Below are positions 53,119-61,988 of a stretch of 64,000 nucleotides of DNA, piece by piece. The DNA lies in assembly GCF_002237595.1 (NCBI RefSeq), contig NZ_CP022529.1, forward strand, positions 620,001 to 684,000, given 5' to 3'. The position numbers and the translations under genes were made by a program. Position 1 is the stretch's first letter. Every line of letters starts with the position of its first letter. This stretch comes from Labrenzia sp. VG12 (GTDB lineage: Bacteria; Pseudomonadota; Alphaproteobacteria; Rhizobiales; Stappiaceae). The notes beneath the pieces were generated by a model. It was not told the origin of the DNA and did not search any database. It worked only from the letters and a program-made list of their open reading frames with translations.

Positions 53119-53973
53119 TTAAATTCGCCCGAGGCGGCAAGAAATTACAATCTCTTTTTCTGTAGTGCTAAAGTTTTCTGGTAAATCTTTGGGTACGTTA
53201 ATGTGCCCCACTTTGGCGTTTAATATCACCGTCAGAATTTTTTCATGTTCATCGCATTCGAAGGGGATGTAAATTTGCGACTTGAAACCGAGAGAGTTTT
53301 TATACCCTGATCCAATCTCAGTTTCTTTACTCCCAACAAAGTATTCTTGCAAAGAGCTAGCATCCTTAACTACTCGGTATGTACTTCTTCCGCCAAAAGG
53401 TTTGATGAAATCGTCGGTCTCTATTTCCTGGTGATTTGCAATGCTAGAAGCGATTATTAGCGGATCGTTTCGCACGTCGAATACAGCCTTTTGGAATGAA
53501 AATTTTACTGGAACGGTCGATTTGTTTTCAATGTCTAAGGAAATCGTGAGGTTCCAAGCCTTGATAATGGCTTGATTGCCATTTTTACACTGCCTACTAG
53601 CTTGTTTCCACACTATAGGTTTAACTAGTTCTTTGGGCCAGTCATCGCAATATTCAGGACTATCGTTAGCATCTCCGCTACAATCACCCGCAAGCTCATT
53701 CATCTTGATATGATTGAACATGTCCTGCTCATTCACATAGAGTTGGCTCAAACTGACTTCAGATGAGATACCCACCTGGGATCGTAATTGACCGGTCTCC
53801 ACCAGGTTCTTATATTTTGCACTTGGTTGCTCAACGGCCACAAATTTGAAATATGCAAATATTCCACCTGTCAAAACAGCAAGTACAGTGAAGATGCTGG
53901 CGATTCCTCCTGTGTAATTCTTAAAATTTTCACTACTTATACTGCGATTTTCATTAGAATTTGATTCTGACAT
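53119..53973 (-). CDS. Unknown membrane-anchored protein in AT-rich islet
   Basis: A 284-residue protein from ATG 53973 with GGAAAG upstream. Polar N-terminus, one membrane helix (about 25-45), then a soluble extracytoplasmic or cytoplasmic domain with several Cys (CSGDANDSPEYCDDW, RQCKNGN, PFECDEHE, SCRLGRI) that could form disulfides if periplasmic. Codon usage is AT-rich and unlike every neighbour, indicating acquisition. I recognise no family and no catalytic motif. Confidence 0.75.
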   Translation of the reverse strand: MSESNSNENRSISSENFKNYTGGIASIFTVLAVLTGGIFAYFKFVAVEQPSAKYKNLVETGQLRSQVGISSEVSLSQLYVNEQDMFNHIKMNELAGDCSGDANDSPEYCDDWPKELVKPIVWKQASRQCKNGNQAIIKAWNLTISLDIENKSTVPVKFSFQKAVFDVRNDPLIIASSIANHQEIETDDFIKPFGGRSTYRVVKDASSLQEYFVGSKETEIGSGYKNSLGFKSQIYIPFECDEHEKILTVILNAKVGHINVPKDLPENFSTTEKEIVISCRLGRI

Positions 53974-54374
53974 TTTCTTTCCAATCAATTTGCAAGTATG
54001 TCCGTTGGTAGGGTGTGAAAAGCAAAAAAGGTAATTCCAGACAGCCTACATGAAAGTCGATTGTCAGACTAGCTTTCCCCGAGGTTTGTTAGTGCCATCG
54101 ATTGCATGAGAATTTTGCTTGAGCAGAAGCGGACGCTTTGAGGTTCCACTTGAACGATATTTAATAGAGCTGCGGAGCTGTCTGGGGCAGATGAAATAAA
54201 CCATTTAGAGTTGTTCGCGATTGATGCAGCAGTGCTAAACGCGGCGTTTGAAAATAGATTCTAATTAGCCTGAGTTGTAAGACGACATATACTTAAAACA
54301 CGATCTTAGAGGCCCTTCGGAGACCAATCTTATAAATTAGATAGGCCTCATAAATCGAGAGACGCCATCCCACC
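53974..54374. other. AT-rich gene-poor stretch upstream of the unknown gene
   Basis: About 400 bp with mixed composition. A 46-codon frame on the minus strand (54064-54204), ending NKPRGKLV, might be a decayed gene fragment, but no family is recognisable. It probably contains the promoter of the unknown gene near 53980-54050. Confidence 0.4.
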
Positions 54375-55277
54375 TCAACCACACCCCGCAGCTTCCGCAA
54401 ACCGCTGCCGGTAGAGACCCACGATCCGGTCCTTGACTGCCACCAGGGTCGGATGGAGGCGCAGGCGTTCGTGGAAGCTCATCCAGGCGTCGTTGACGGC
54501 AAGGGGAGCGTCGGTGAGGCGTTGCAGGCCCTCGGACCGGCCGATCCAGTCGGGCAGTACGCCCATGGCATAGCCGCCTTTCAGGACGTTGTAGAGGGCA
54601 ATGGAGTTGTTGACCGCATAACGGCAGGGCCGGCCCTTCAGGATTTCGTTCTGCAGTTGGGATGATTTGAGGCGGGCGCGGCTGCCGCAATAGCCGGCCC
54701 AGATCTGGTCGGGCCAGGTGAGGGGATCAGCGGCGTCCGGATGCGCCTCCAGATAGCTCTCCGCTGCATAGACATGAAAGGCGATGTCGCCCAGCTTCTG
54801 GGCAATCAGGTGCGGGTGTTTGGGCGGACGGTTGCCGATCGCAATGTCGGCGGCGTTGCGGCTGAGATCCCAGAAGGCATCATCTGCATAGAATTCGAGC
54901 CGGACCCTGTCGAGGCCCTTCGTGATCTCGTCCACCCGGAGGGTCAGAAACTGCTGGCCCCATTCGCCCAGCGTGATCCGGCAGACCTGTTCGGGCGCAT
55001 CGACCTTTTCCAGGTCAACCGCGCGGCCGAAATCCGCCGCGCTGCGGGCCATCGTTCGTGCCACCTTGACGAGGCGCCGGCCGGCCCCTGTCAGCTCATA
55101 ACCGGTCTGGCGCCGGTCGAACAGCTGCACGTCCAGCTGGTCTTCCAGCCGGGCCACATGCCGGCCGACGGTCGGCTGTGACAGCGAGAGCGTGTCGGCA
55201 GCCTGACTGAGGCTCTGGTGTTCGGCGACCGCAAGAAACACCCGGACCGCATCCCAGTCGAAATCGCTATTATTCAT
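54375..55277 (-). CDS. LysR-family transcriptional regulator
   Basis: A 300-residue regulator with GC-rich native-like codon use. The HTH spans residues 5-65 (FDWDAVRVFLAVAEHQSLSQ then LSQPTVGRHVARLEDQL), and the ligand-binding domain extends from about 95. The neighbour on the other strand is only a small ORF, so the target is unknown. It lies between the AT-rich gene and ksgA. Confidence 0.88.
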   Translation of the reverse strand: MNNSDFDWDAVRVFLAVAEHQSLSQAADTLSLSQPTVGRHVARLEDQLDVQLFDRRQTGYELTGAGRRLVKVARTMARSAADFGRAVDLEKVDAPEQVCRITLGEWGQQFLTLRVDEITKGLDRVRLEFYADDAFWDLSRNAADIAIGNRPPKHPHLIAQKLGDIAFHVYAAESYLEAHPDAADPLTWPDQIWAGYCGSRARLKSSQLQNEILKGRPCRYAVNNSIALYNVLKGGYAMGVLPDWIGRSEGLQRLTDAPLAVNDAWMSFHERLRLHPTLVAVKDRIVGLYRQRFAEAAGCG

Positions 55278-55360
55278 AAATGAATGATAGCATGCGGCAT
55301 TATTCAGTTACATAGGAAAACGGGTCTGTCATGGTCCGGCCATCACAAATGAGGTTTGAC

Positions 55361-55579
55361 ATGATCGTGACCTGGCTGGTGTCCCGCCTGCGCAACAAGC
55401 GGACGACCCTTCAAATTCAAAACAACGCGGCAACCGGAGCCTCCGACGCACCCGACTGGATGGCGCGAGACCTCGCTCTGGATGACCCGGACAACCGCAA
55501 GGCCGTTGCCAGGGGCGGTTGCCGCAACAAGGCGTTTTCGACCGGGACTAGTTCTTCGCGGCAGCCCCGGCCGTCGTGA
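55361..55579 (+). CDS. Possible small protein divergent from LysR
   Basis: A 72-residue frame starting MIVTWLVSRLRNKRTT after a GAGGT ribosome site. A basic amphipathic N-terminus precedes a polar tail. Its last 32 bp overlap the 3' end of ksgA on the other strand, which argues for caution. No family recognised. Confidence 0.3.
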   Translation: MIVTWLVSRLRNKRTTLQIQNNAATGASDAPDWMARDLALDDPDNRKAVARGGCRNKAFSTGTSSSRQPRPS

Positions 55580-56408
55580 AACTGTTCGCCAGCGCAACGA
55601 AGCCGGCAATATCGATCTCCTCCGCGCGCGCGGTCGGTTTCAGGCCGGCCGCCTCGATCAGCTGTTCCGCATCCGGCGACAGCGCCTTGAGCGAGGCCCG
55701 CAGCATCTTGCGCCGCTGGCCGAAGGCCGCCGCCGTGATCCGTTCCAGCGCCTTCAGGTCGCAGGGCAGAGGGGCGGGATTTGGCGTCAGGTGCACCACC
55801 GCCGACGTGACCTTGGGCGGCGGCGTGAAGGCCTTGGGGCTGATATCGAACAGGATGCCGCCCTTGCAGCGCCAGCCGGCCAGAACGCCAAGCCGGCCAT
55901 AGGCCTTGGAGCCCGGTTCCGCGCTGATGCGCTCGCCGACTTCCTTCTGGAACATCAGGGTCAGAGACGACCAGAATGGCGGCCAGGCCTCCGTTGTGAT
56001 CCAGTTGATCAAAAGCTGGGTGCCGACATTATAGGGCAGGTTGGCGGCGATCCGGACCTTGTCGCCGCCGGTGACGGCGACCGGGTCGATCTTCAGCGCA
56101 TCGCCCTCGATCACCTCCAGTCGGCCGGGATAATGCGCGGCGATCTCGCCAAGCGCGGGCAGGCAGCGGCTGTCCTTTTCGATCGCAACAACCTTCCTGG
56201 CGCCTGCGGCAAGGAGCGCGCGGGTCAGGCCACCCGGGCCCGGGCCGATTTCCAGCACCGTGCAATCCTCCAGGGAACCGGCGGAGCGGGCAATGCGCGA
56301 GGTCAGGTTGAGATCGAGCAGAAAATTCTGGCCGAGCGATTTCTTGGCATTGAGGCCATGGGCCGCGATCACGTCACGCAGCGGCGGAAGATCGTCGATC
56401 TGGGCCAT
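55548..56408 (-). CDS. ksgA: 16S rRNA dimethyladenosine transferase
   Basis: A 286-residue SAM-dependent enzyme (also rsmA) dimethylating two adenines in helix 45 of 16S rRNA. KKSLGQNFLLD near residue 18, the SAM motif LEIGPGPGGLTRALL near 52 and the catalytic ANLPYNVGTQLL near 122 are intact. It follows pdxA on the minus strand. Confidence 0.95.
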   Translation of the reverse strand: MAQIDDLPPLRDVIAAHGLNAKKSLGQNFLLDLNLTSRIARSAGSLEDCTVLEIGPGPGGLTRALLAAGARKVVAIEKDSRCLPALGEIAAHYPGRLEVIEGDALKIDPVAVTGGDKVRIAANLPYNVGTQLLINWITTEAWPPFWSSLTLMFQKEVGERISAEPGSKAYGRLGVLAGWRCKGGILFDISPKAFTPPPKVTSAVVHLTPNPAPLPCDLKALERITAAAFGQRRKMLRASLKALSPDAEQLIEAAGLKPTARAEEIDIAGFVALANSFTTAGAAAKN

Positions 56409-56419
56409 GGGGTCTCGTC

Positions 56420-57439
56420 CTAGAACCGTTCGGGATGGGCCAGCGCATCGGCCATGCGCAAGGAGGCCGCAAAACTGTCGATGCGCACCCGTCCGGTGCC
56501 TGCCAGGCTGTAGGCCGTGCCGTGGTCGGGCGATGTGCGCACAAAGGGCAGGCCCAAGGTGACATTGACGCTGTCATCGAAGCCGATGGTCTTGGCCGGC
56601 ACCAGGACCTGATCGTGATACATGCCGAGCGCGCAGTCATATCTTGTGCGGGCCGGCGGGTGGAACAGGGTGTCGGCCGGGTGCGGGCCGCTCGCGTCAA
56701 TGCCCTTGGCGCGCAGCTGTTCGATGGCGGGGGCGATGACATCCCTGTCCTCGGTTCCCATGGAGCCGTTTTCGCCCGCATGCGGGTTCAGGCCGCAGAT
56801 CGCGAGCCTTGGTGCCGTAAAGCCGAACCTGGTTTTGAGGTCGGCGGCCGTGATTTCGGCCGTCTCCACGATCAGTTCGGTGGTCAGCGTCTCCGGCACG
56901 TCCTTCAGCGGAATATGGATGGTCACCGGAACGACCATCAGATCCGGCCCGGCGATCATCATGACAGGCCTGGCTGGAGCGCCTGGCCAGTTCTTTTCTG
57001 CCAGGGCGCCGAGATATTCCGTGTGTCCGGGAAAGGAAAATCCGGTCTTGTAGAGTGCCGACTTGTTGATCGGGCAGGTGACAAGACTGCTGGCGAGACC
57101 TTTCCGGACATCGTCGACACAGCCTTCAATGGCTGACACGACAGATTGTGCGCTCGCCGCCTGTTCTTCTCCGGGCCGGTCTTCCAGCGCCGGTCCGGTC
57201 TGCACAAGGGGGAGGGCCCGGGAAAAGAGGCCGGCGGCCTCTTCGGGCGTTGCCGCCTCAACCGGAACGTCCATGCCCAGCCTGGCCGATCTTTGCCGGA
57301 ACAGCTCGACATCGCCGCGCACGTAAAAGACAGGCAGCTTCAGGTTTTTCCGGTTGGCCCAGGCAAGCAGCGCCAGGTCCGGCCCGATCCCGGCCGGTTC
57401 GCCCATGCTGACGGCAAGCGTCTCTTGTGATCTTGCCAT
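56420..57439 (-). CDS. pdxA: 4-hydroxythreonine-4-phosphate dehydrogenase
   Basis: A 339-residue enzyme of pyridoxal phosphate synthesis. SMGEPAGIGPDLAL at the start, PINKSALYKTGFSFPGHTEYL (metal-binding His) near 125, GLNPHAGENG near 212 and YHDQVL near 275 are diagnostic. It sits between the SurA-like gene and ksgA, as in E. coli and rhizobia. Confidence 0.95.
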   Translation of the reverse strand: MARSQETLAVSMGEPAGIGPDLALLAWANRKNLKLPVFYVRGDVELFRQRSARLGMDVPVEAATPEEAAGLFSRALPLVQTGPALEDRPGEEQAASAQSVVSAIEGCVDDVRKGLASSLVTCPINKSALYKTGFSFPGHTEYLGALAEKNWPGAPARPVMMIAGPDLMVVPVTIHIPLKDVPETLTTELIVETAEITAADLKTRFGFTAPRLAICGLNPHAGENGSMGTEDRDVIAPAIEQLRAKGIDASGPHPADTLFHPPARTRYDCALGMYHDQVLVPAKTIGFDDSVNVTLGLPFVRTSPDHGTAYSLAGTGRVRIDSFAASLRMADALAHPERF

Positions 57440-57445
57440 CTGCGA

Positions 57446-58366
57446 TCAGCGATAGATGATGGTCGCGCGGCGGCGAATTTCCATGAGATAGCGGCGAGAC
57501 CGGTTTTCGCCTTCCTTGGCCCGCAATTCGTTTTCCAGCTCCGTGCGAACGGCAATGTCGGAGGCAATCTCCCGTTTGCCGCAAACCGCAATCATCTCGA
57601 ACCCGACGGGCGTGGTCGACGGTTTCGTCAGCTTGCCCGGCTGCAGGGCGCTGATCTCGTCACGCATGTTGGCGGGCAGTTCGGTTTCCAGGCGGCGCCC
57701 GATCGGCTGCACCACCACTTCGCTGTACTTTCCGAGAACCGCGCCGGGGTTTTCACAGTCGTTGAAGGCGGACCTGATCTGGTTGCTCTCGCGCTTGCGT
57801 TTCGACTTGAAGCCGCCGGACGAGCTTTTCGGCACGACCACAATGATGCGTTTCAGGTCATATTCGACGGACTTTTTGCGGTCTTCTTCGTCGGTCTTTT
57901 TCAAAGCCGCGATGATGTCGGACTCGTTGACGTCGATGTTGCCGCTGAAGCGGGAGCGGACAATCCGGCTCCAGGCCAATTGTGCTTTCAGCCGGGCCTT
58001 GAGTGTTTCCGGTTTTACGCCGCCGCTGCGCAGGGCCTTGTTCAGCTGCCCCGGCGACATTTTCACGTTGCGCGCAATGTTGGCATAGGCGTTGTCAACT
58101 TCCGACTGGCTGATGTCGACGCCCATCCGTTCGGCTTCACCAAGCTTGACCTGGTCATCGATCAGTTCTTCCTTGGCCTGTTTCTTGGCGGCAGACGCGG
58201 ACTTGCGCTGGGTCAGCGTGATGAGGCGAGCCCGTTGACTGATGTCATAGTCGGTGATGGGCACGTCATTGACGATGACCCTGATGGCCGCATGCGCCGG
58301 TGCAGAAAAGGGCGCCGGCAGAATGAGCGCGAGGCAAAAGAGGACAGGGACGAGGCGAAGTCGCAT
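57446..58366 (-). CDS. SurA-like periplasmic chaperone / PPIase
   Basis: A 306-residue protein from ATG 58366 (MRLRLVPVLFCLALI) with a cleavable signal peptide ending at AHA. The SurA N-domain follows (ALRSGGVKPETLKARLKAQL), and the C-terminal part is a parvulin-like region with many Lys/Arg and no fully conserved PPIase motif. Position between lptD and pdxA is that of surA, which helps outer-membrane proteins such as LptD fold. Confidence 0.88.
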   Translation of the reverse strand: MRLRLVPVLFCLALILPAPFSAPAHAAIRVIVNDVPITDYDISQRARLITLTQRKSASAAKKQAKEELIDDQVKLGEAERMGVDISQSEVDNAYANIARNVKMSPGQLNKALRSGGVKPETLKARLKAQLAWSRIVRSRFSGNIDVNESDIIAALKKTDEEDRKKSVEYDLKRIIVVVPKSSSGGFKSKRKRESNQIRSAFNDCENPGAVLGKYSEVVVQPIGRRLETELPANMRDEISALQPGKLTKPSTTPVGFEMIAVCGKREIASDIAVRTELENELRAKEGENRSRRYLMEIRRRATIIYR

Positions 58367-58513
58367 TGATAAACCATCCGTGCTGGCGTGAGGCCAAACC
58401 GAAGTTCGTGTTTTGGGCATGATATTTCGCACATCATGCCAACAATTTCAAAGTTTGCCCGCATGATGCCTGAATTCATGGCGGCATCATGACCTATCGC
58501 TGAAAGACGATAC

Positions 58514-60901
58514 CTAGTTAAGCGCGCCGCTGGACACCTGGGTATTGCCGATCGTCCGGAGACCGATCCGGAAATACAGCGTGCGATCCACCTCTTCGCC
58601 GTCATTGCGGCTGCGGTCTTCCGCATAGGTTACCGACAGCGAGAAACCTTCGTCGTCATAGCCGATGCCGAAGCCGTCCTGGACGATGTTGCTGTTTTCC
58701 AGATCGTAGCGCATCGATCCGAAGATGCGCCAGTTCTCTTCCAGGCGCAGGCTGGCGGAGCCCAGCAATTCCTCGCGGGGCGAATCGATGCCGACATCCG
58801 GCTGGGCGTTCAGGAAGGCATAGGCAAGGGACGAGACCACCGGGCCGTAGATCGCGCTGGCCTGGGCCTGCACACGGTTGAAGGTGAAGTCTTCCTTGTC
58901 GAGCCGGGCCTGCGCACCGACCTTCACGCCGTATTGCGTGTCCAGGTACAGGCTGCCAACATAGTCGGACAGATCCGTTTCCAGGCCGGAATCCTGCGTG
59001 GCACCGAGAATGTCCGGTGTCGCATAGGAGTTGTCACCAGCAAGGTGATAGGAGCGTCCGAACAGGCCGCTGACATAGTAGCCGCTGTCCAGCTGAAGCT
59101 TGTAGTTCAGGCCGACATTCAGCCGGGTGCCACCCTCGGCACGGTCAAAGCCGGAAAACTTGTCCGCATCGAACAGGGTGGTCGTGTCGAAGACGATGCT
59201 CTGCGCGTCGTCATTGGGCAATTCGCCGATGCGTTGCTCATTCGGACGCGCCACGATCTGCGCGACCGGTTCCAGGATCTGGTTGCCGCCCTCGAAGGTC
59301 GCAATAAAGGGATAGCGATATTCCATGCCGATGGCCGGCATGGCGCGACCGACGAAGCTCTCACCGGTCAGGGCCGTGACATCGCTATCAGGCGACGCCA
59401 GGAAGAACAGGTCGCCGCGCATATAGGCAAAGGGCGTGAAGGATTGTCCGAGCGGGTCGATGAACGTCCGGCGCCAGTTTCCTTTCAGGGACAGGCGCGA
59501 GAACGTGCCGTCGACACCCCTGAATTTCGCGGTCGTGCCGCCGTCAATCGAGAAGGCGTCGGTCTCGTCTCGCGTCAGCGAGGTGAAATTGGCCGTCAGG
59601 GCCAGCTCACCGGCAAGAATCGGATCGGCAAAAACGTAGTCGTAGTCGATCACGGGCAGAACGAGCGGTTGCTTGTCCTGCAACGAGCTGCCGACCGGCG
59701 AGAAGCCGTTGGCGTTGAACTGGCTGTCCGTGTAGTCCTCTTGCGAGATCTGGAAAGCATAGGCCCTGACGGTCAGGGCATTCCTGTCGGTCTTGCCTTC
59801 CAGAAAGATCTCGGACGTCTCACCATTGTCGCCAAAGCTGGTGAACGAGTAGTCCTTGAAGAACTGGCGGTCGCTTTTGTAGGTCAGGTCCCAGCCCAGC
59901 GTCCAGTCGCGGGAAAGCGAGAGATTTGCCTTTGAGTTGACAGCACCGCGCCAACGTTCGTCAGCGCGCGACGTGCTGAACTGGCTTGGCTGCGCCTGAT
60001 AAAGGCCGGCAGCGGACACGCTGACCTGGCCGGCAGCGAACCGGTGCCGGTATTCAACATCTCCAAACACGCCCTGCTTGGTCAGCGGGGTCAAGATCGT
60101 GGTGACGTCGTAATAGGGGCTGAGCGCCCAGTAATAGGGCACCGTCACACCGTAGCCGAGCTTCTCATTGACGATGCCGCTGGGCATCAGGAAACCCGAC
60201 TTCCGCTTGATGGACGGATCCGGCATCGTCAGATAAGGCAGGTAGGCGATGGGCTGGCCATAGACCTCGAACGCCGCATTCTCGAACCGGATGATCTTTT
60301 CCTGCTGATTGTGGATGATCTTCTCGGCCCGGACACGCCAGAGCGGCGGCTTGTTCGGCGGGTTGGTCGGCTTGGTATAAACCGTGTAGACGCCGTTTTC
60401 GATCGACGTGATGTTGTTGCCTTCACGACGGGCCTGTTCGGCCAGGAACCGGGTCCGCTTGGTCGTGTCGATCTGAAGCGCGCGCGCAAAGCCTTCGGAA
60501 AAGTCCTCGGACAGGACCATTTCCTCTGTGCGCACGACGTTGCCGTTCTTCTCGATGAAGATCACGTTGCCGGCGGCTTTGAGCTGCTGGCTCTTCCGGT
60601 CGAAAATGATCTGATGCGCCTGGACGGTGTTGCCGTCGTAATAGACCTGGACGTTCCCTGTCGCGATGATCAGGTCGCGGTCGAAATCGTAGGTGAGTTC
60701 GCTCGATTCCAGGAGCAGCTCGGCATTCGGATCCAGTTGGTCCTGCAGTCCTGCAGCGATGTCCTGAGCGGTGGCTGGCACGGAGTCGGCAAAGCTGAGC
60801 ACCGCCGCAATCGCGCACGCGCTGGCTGCCGCAAGCAGCCTGCCTTTGTTGGCCCAAATCTCTGTGGTCAGGAAAGTTGGAAAAGCCATCGCCTTAGCCA
60901 T
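58514..60901 (-). CDS. lptD: LPS-assembly outer-membrane protein LptD
   Basis: A 795-residue outer-membrane protein. Signal sequence at about 15-46 ends with ATAQD; the periplasmic OstA/jellyroll domain (about 60-170) has YDFDRDLIIATGNVQVYYDG and FDRKSQQLKAAGNV. The rest is the beta-barrel with many aromatic-alternating strands. It inserts LPS in the outer leaflet with LptE. The start overlaps lptG by 8 bp; an ATG four codons later is possible. Confidence 0.94.
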   Translation of the reverse strand: MAKAMAFPTFLTTEIWANKGRLLAAASACAIAAVLSFADSVPATAQDIAAGLQDQLDPNAELLLESSELTYDFDRDLIIATGNVQVYYDGNTVQAHQIIFDRKSQQLKAAGNVIFIEKNGNVVRTEEMVLSEDFSEGFARALQIDTTKRTRFLAEQARREGNNITSIENGVYTVYTKPTNPPNKPPLWRVRAEKIIHNQQEKIIRFENAAFEVYGQPIAYLPYLTMPDPSIKRKSGFLMPSGIVNEKLGYGVTVPYYWALSPYYDVTTILTPLTKQGVFGDVEYRHRFAAGQVSVSAAGLYQAQPSQFSTSRADERWRGAVNSKANLSLSRDWTLGWDLTYKSDRQFFKDYSFTSFGDNGETSEIFLEGKTDRNALTVRAYAFQISQEDYTDSQFNANGFSPVGSSLQDKQPLVLPVIDYDYVFADPILAGELALTANFTSLTRDETDAFSIDGGTTAKFRGVDGTFSRLSLKGNWRRTFIDPLGQSFTPFAYMRGDLFFLASPDSDVTALTGESFVGRAMPAIGMEYRYPFIATFEGGNQILEPVAQIVARPNEQRIGELPNDDAQSIVFDTTTLFDADKFSGFDRAEGGTRLNVGLNYKLQLDSGYYVSGLFGRSYHLAGDNSYATPDILGATQDSGLETDLSDYVGSLYLDTQYGVKVGAQARLDKEDFTFNRVQAQASAIYGPVVSSLAYAFLNAQPDVGIDSPREELLGSASLRLEENWRIFGSMRYDLENSNIVQDGFGIGYDDEGFSLSVTYAEDRSRNDGEEVDRTLYFRIGLRTIGNTQVSSGALN

Positions 60902-61988
60902 CTTCCTGATGCAAGAGAATTGTCAAACCCATAAGTACTCCAAATATTCCAGGCGCCCACGCAGCCACCAGGGGCGGGACGATACCCGCGCCCCCGAAGT
61001 CCTTGGCAAGCTCGGTTAGAACGTAAAGCACGAACCCGGACAGGATTCCACCCAGAATCATACTTCCTAACCCGCCAAACCTCGAAACTTTAAGGGAAAC
61101 CGCGGCTGCGATCAAAATCATCGCGACCAAAAGAAGCGGTCGCGCCAGCAGTGTCTGATACTGCAAATTATAGCGATAGGCAGGTAACCCTGCGTTTCTC
61201 GCGAGTTCGATGAAGCGCGGCAGGTTCCAGAACGAAATTGATTCGGGCGAGCCGATGCTCTCACGAACTTCGGTTGCCGTCAGGAACGTGCTGACCTGAT
61301 AACGGCCATAGGGCTGCGGATCCCGTTCGGTCGTGTAGACGATGGCATCGTCCAGGAACCAGATTTCGTCGCCGAGCCGGGCTTCGGCTGCCTCGATCCG
61401 CTCGCGGAAGGTGCCGTCCTTGTCGAAGGTGAAGATCGTGACACCGCGCAGTTTCGTACCGCCTTCAAGCAGCTGCTGGGCCAGAAGCACGGATTCGCCG
61501 TCAACGCCGTCCTGCCGCACCCACACGTCATTGGAGGACTGCAGCAGGAAGCTTTGTTCCGACCCGAACAGGCCCGAGGCAACTTCGTCCGACTTGTGCT
61601 GGAACCAGACCGCGGCAGGATTGTAAAGCGTGATCGACAGGACCCCGAGTACGATCCCGACAACGATGGCAGGCATGGAAAACTGCCAGACGGATATGCC
61701 GGAGGCACGGGCCACCACAAGTTCCAGCGCGCGGCTCAGCGTCACAAAGGCGGCAATCGCCCCAAACAGGACCGTGAAGGGAATGACCTGCTCCAGGAGC
61801 AGTGGAACACGCAAGGCAGAAATCAGCGCCACGCGCAGCACCGAGAAGCCTTCGCGGTCACCGCCGCGGCGCACCAGTTCCAGAACGTCGAACAGGAAAA
61901 TCAGAACGGCGGCGAACAGAAACAGGCCGAGGATCGCTTTCAGGAACCGGCCGGAGAAATAGACGGAGAGGGTACGGCCGAGGATCAT
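60894..61988 (-). CDS. lptG: LPS export permease LptG
   Basis: A 364-residue inner-membrane permease of the YjgP/YjgQ family. Six helices flank a large periplasmic beta-jellyroll (about 120-265). LVVARASGISVWQF and GGLGSMILGGILSGFVLYVLTEL are characteristic. It works with LptF and the ATPase LptB (not here). It overlaps lptF by 4 bp. Confidence 0.93.
   Translation of the reverse strand: MILGRTLSVYFSGRFLKAILGLFLFAAVLIFLFDVLELVRRGGDREGFSVLRVALISALRVPLLLEQVIPFTVLFGAIAAFVTLSRALELVVARASGISVWQFSMPAIVVGIVLGVLSITLYNPAAVWFQHKSDEVASGLFGSEQSFLLQSSNDVWVRQDGVDGESVLLAQQLLEGGTKLRGVTIFTFDKDGTFRERIEAAEARLGDEIWFLDDAIVYTTERDPQPYGRYQVSTFLTATEVRESIGSPESISFWNLPRFIELARNAGLPAYRYNLQYQTLLARPLLLVAMILIAAAVSLKVSRFGGLGSMILGGILSGFVLYVLTELAKDFGGAGIVPPLVAAWAPGIFGVLMGLTILLHQEDG

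Noticed and set aside
54064..54204. 46-codon frame ending NKPRGKLV in the AT-rich islet
   Set aside because: No ribosome site, no recognised family; could be a decayed fragment but cannot be supported as a gene.
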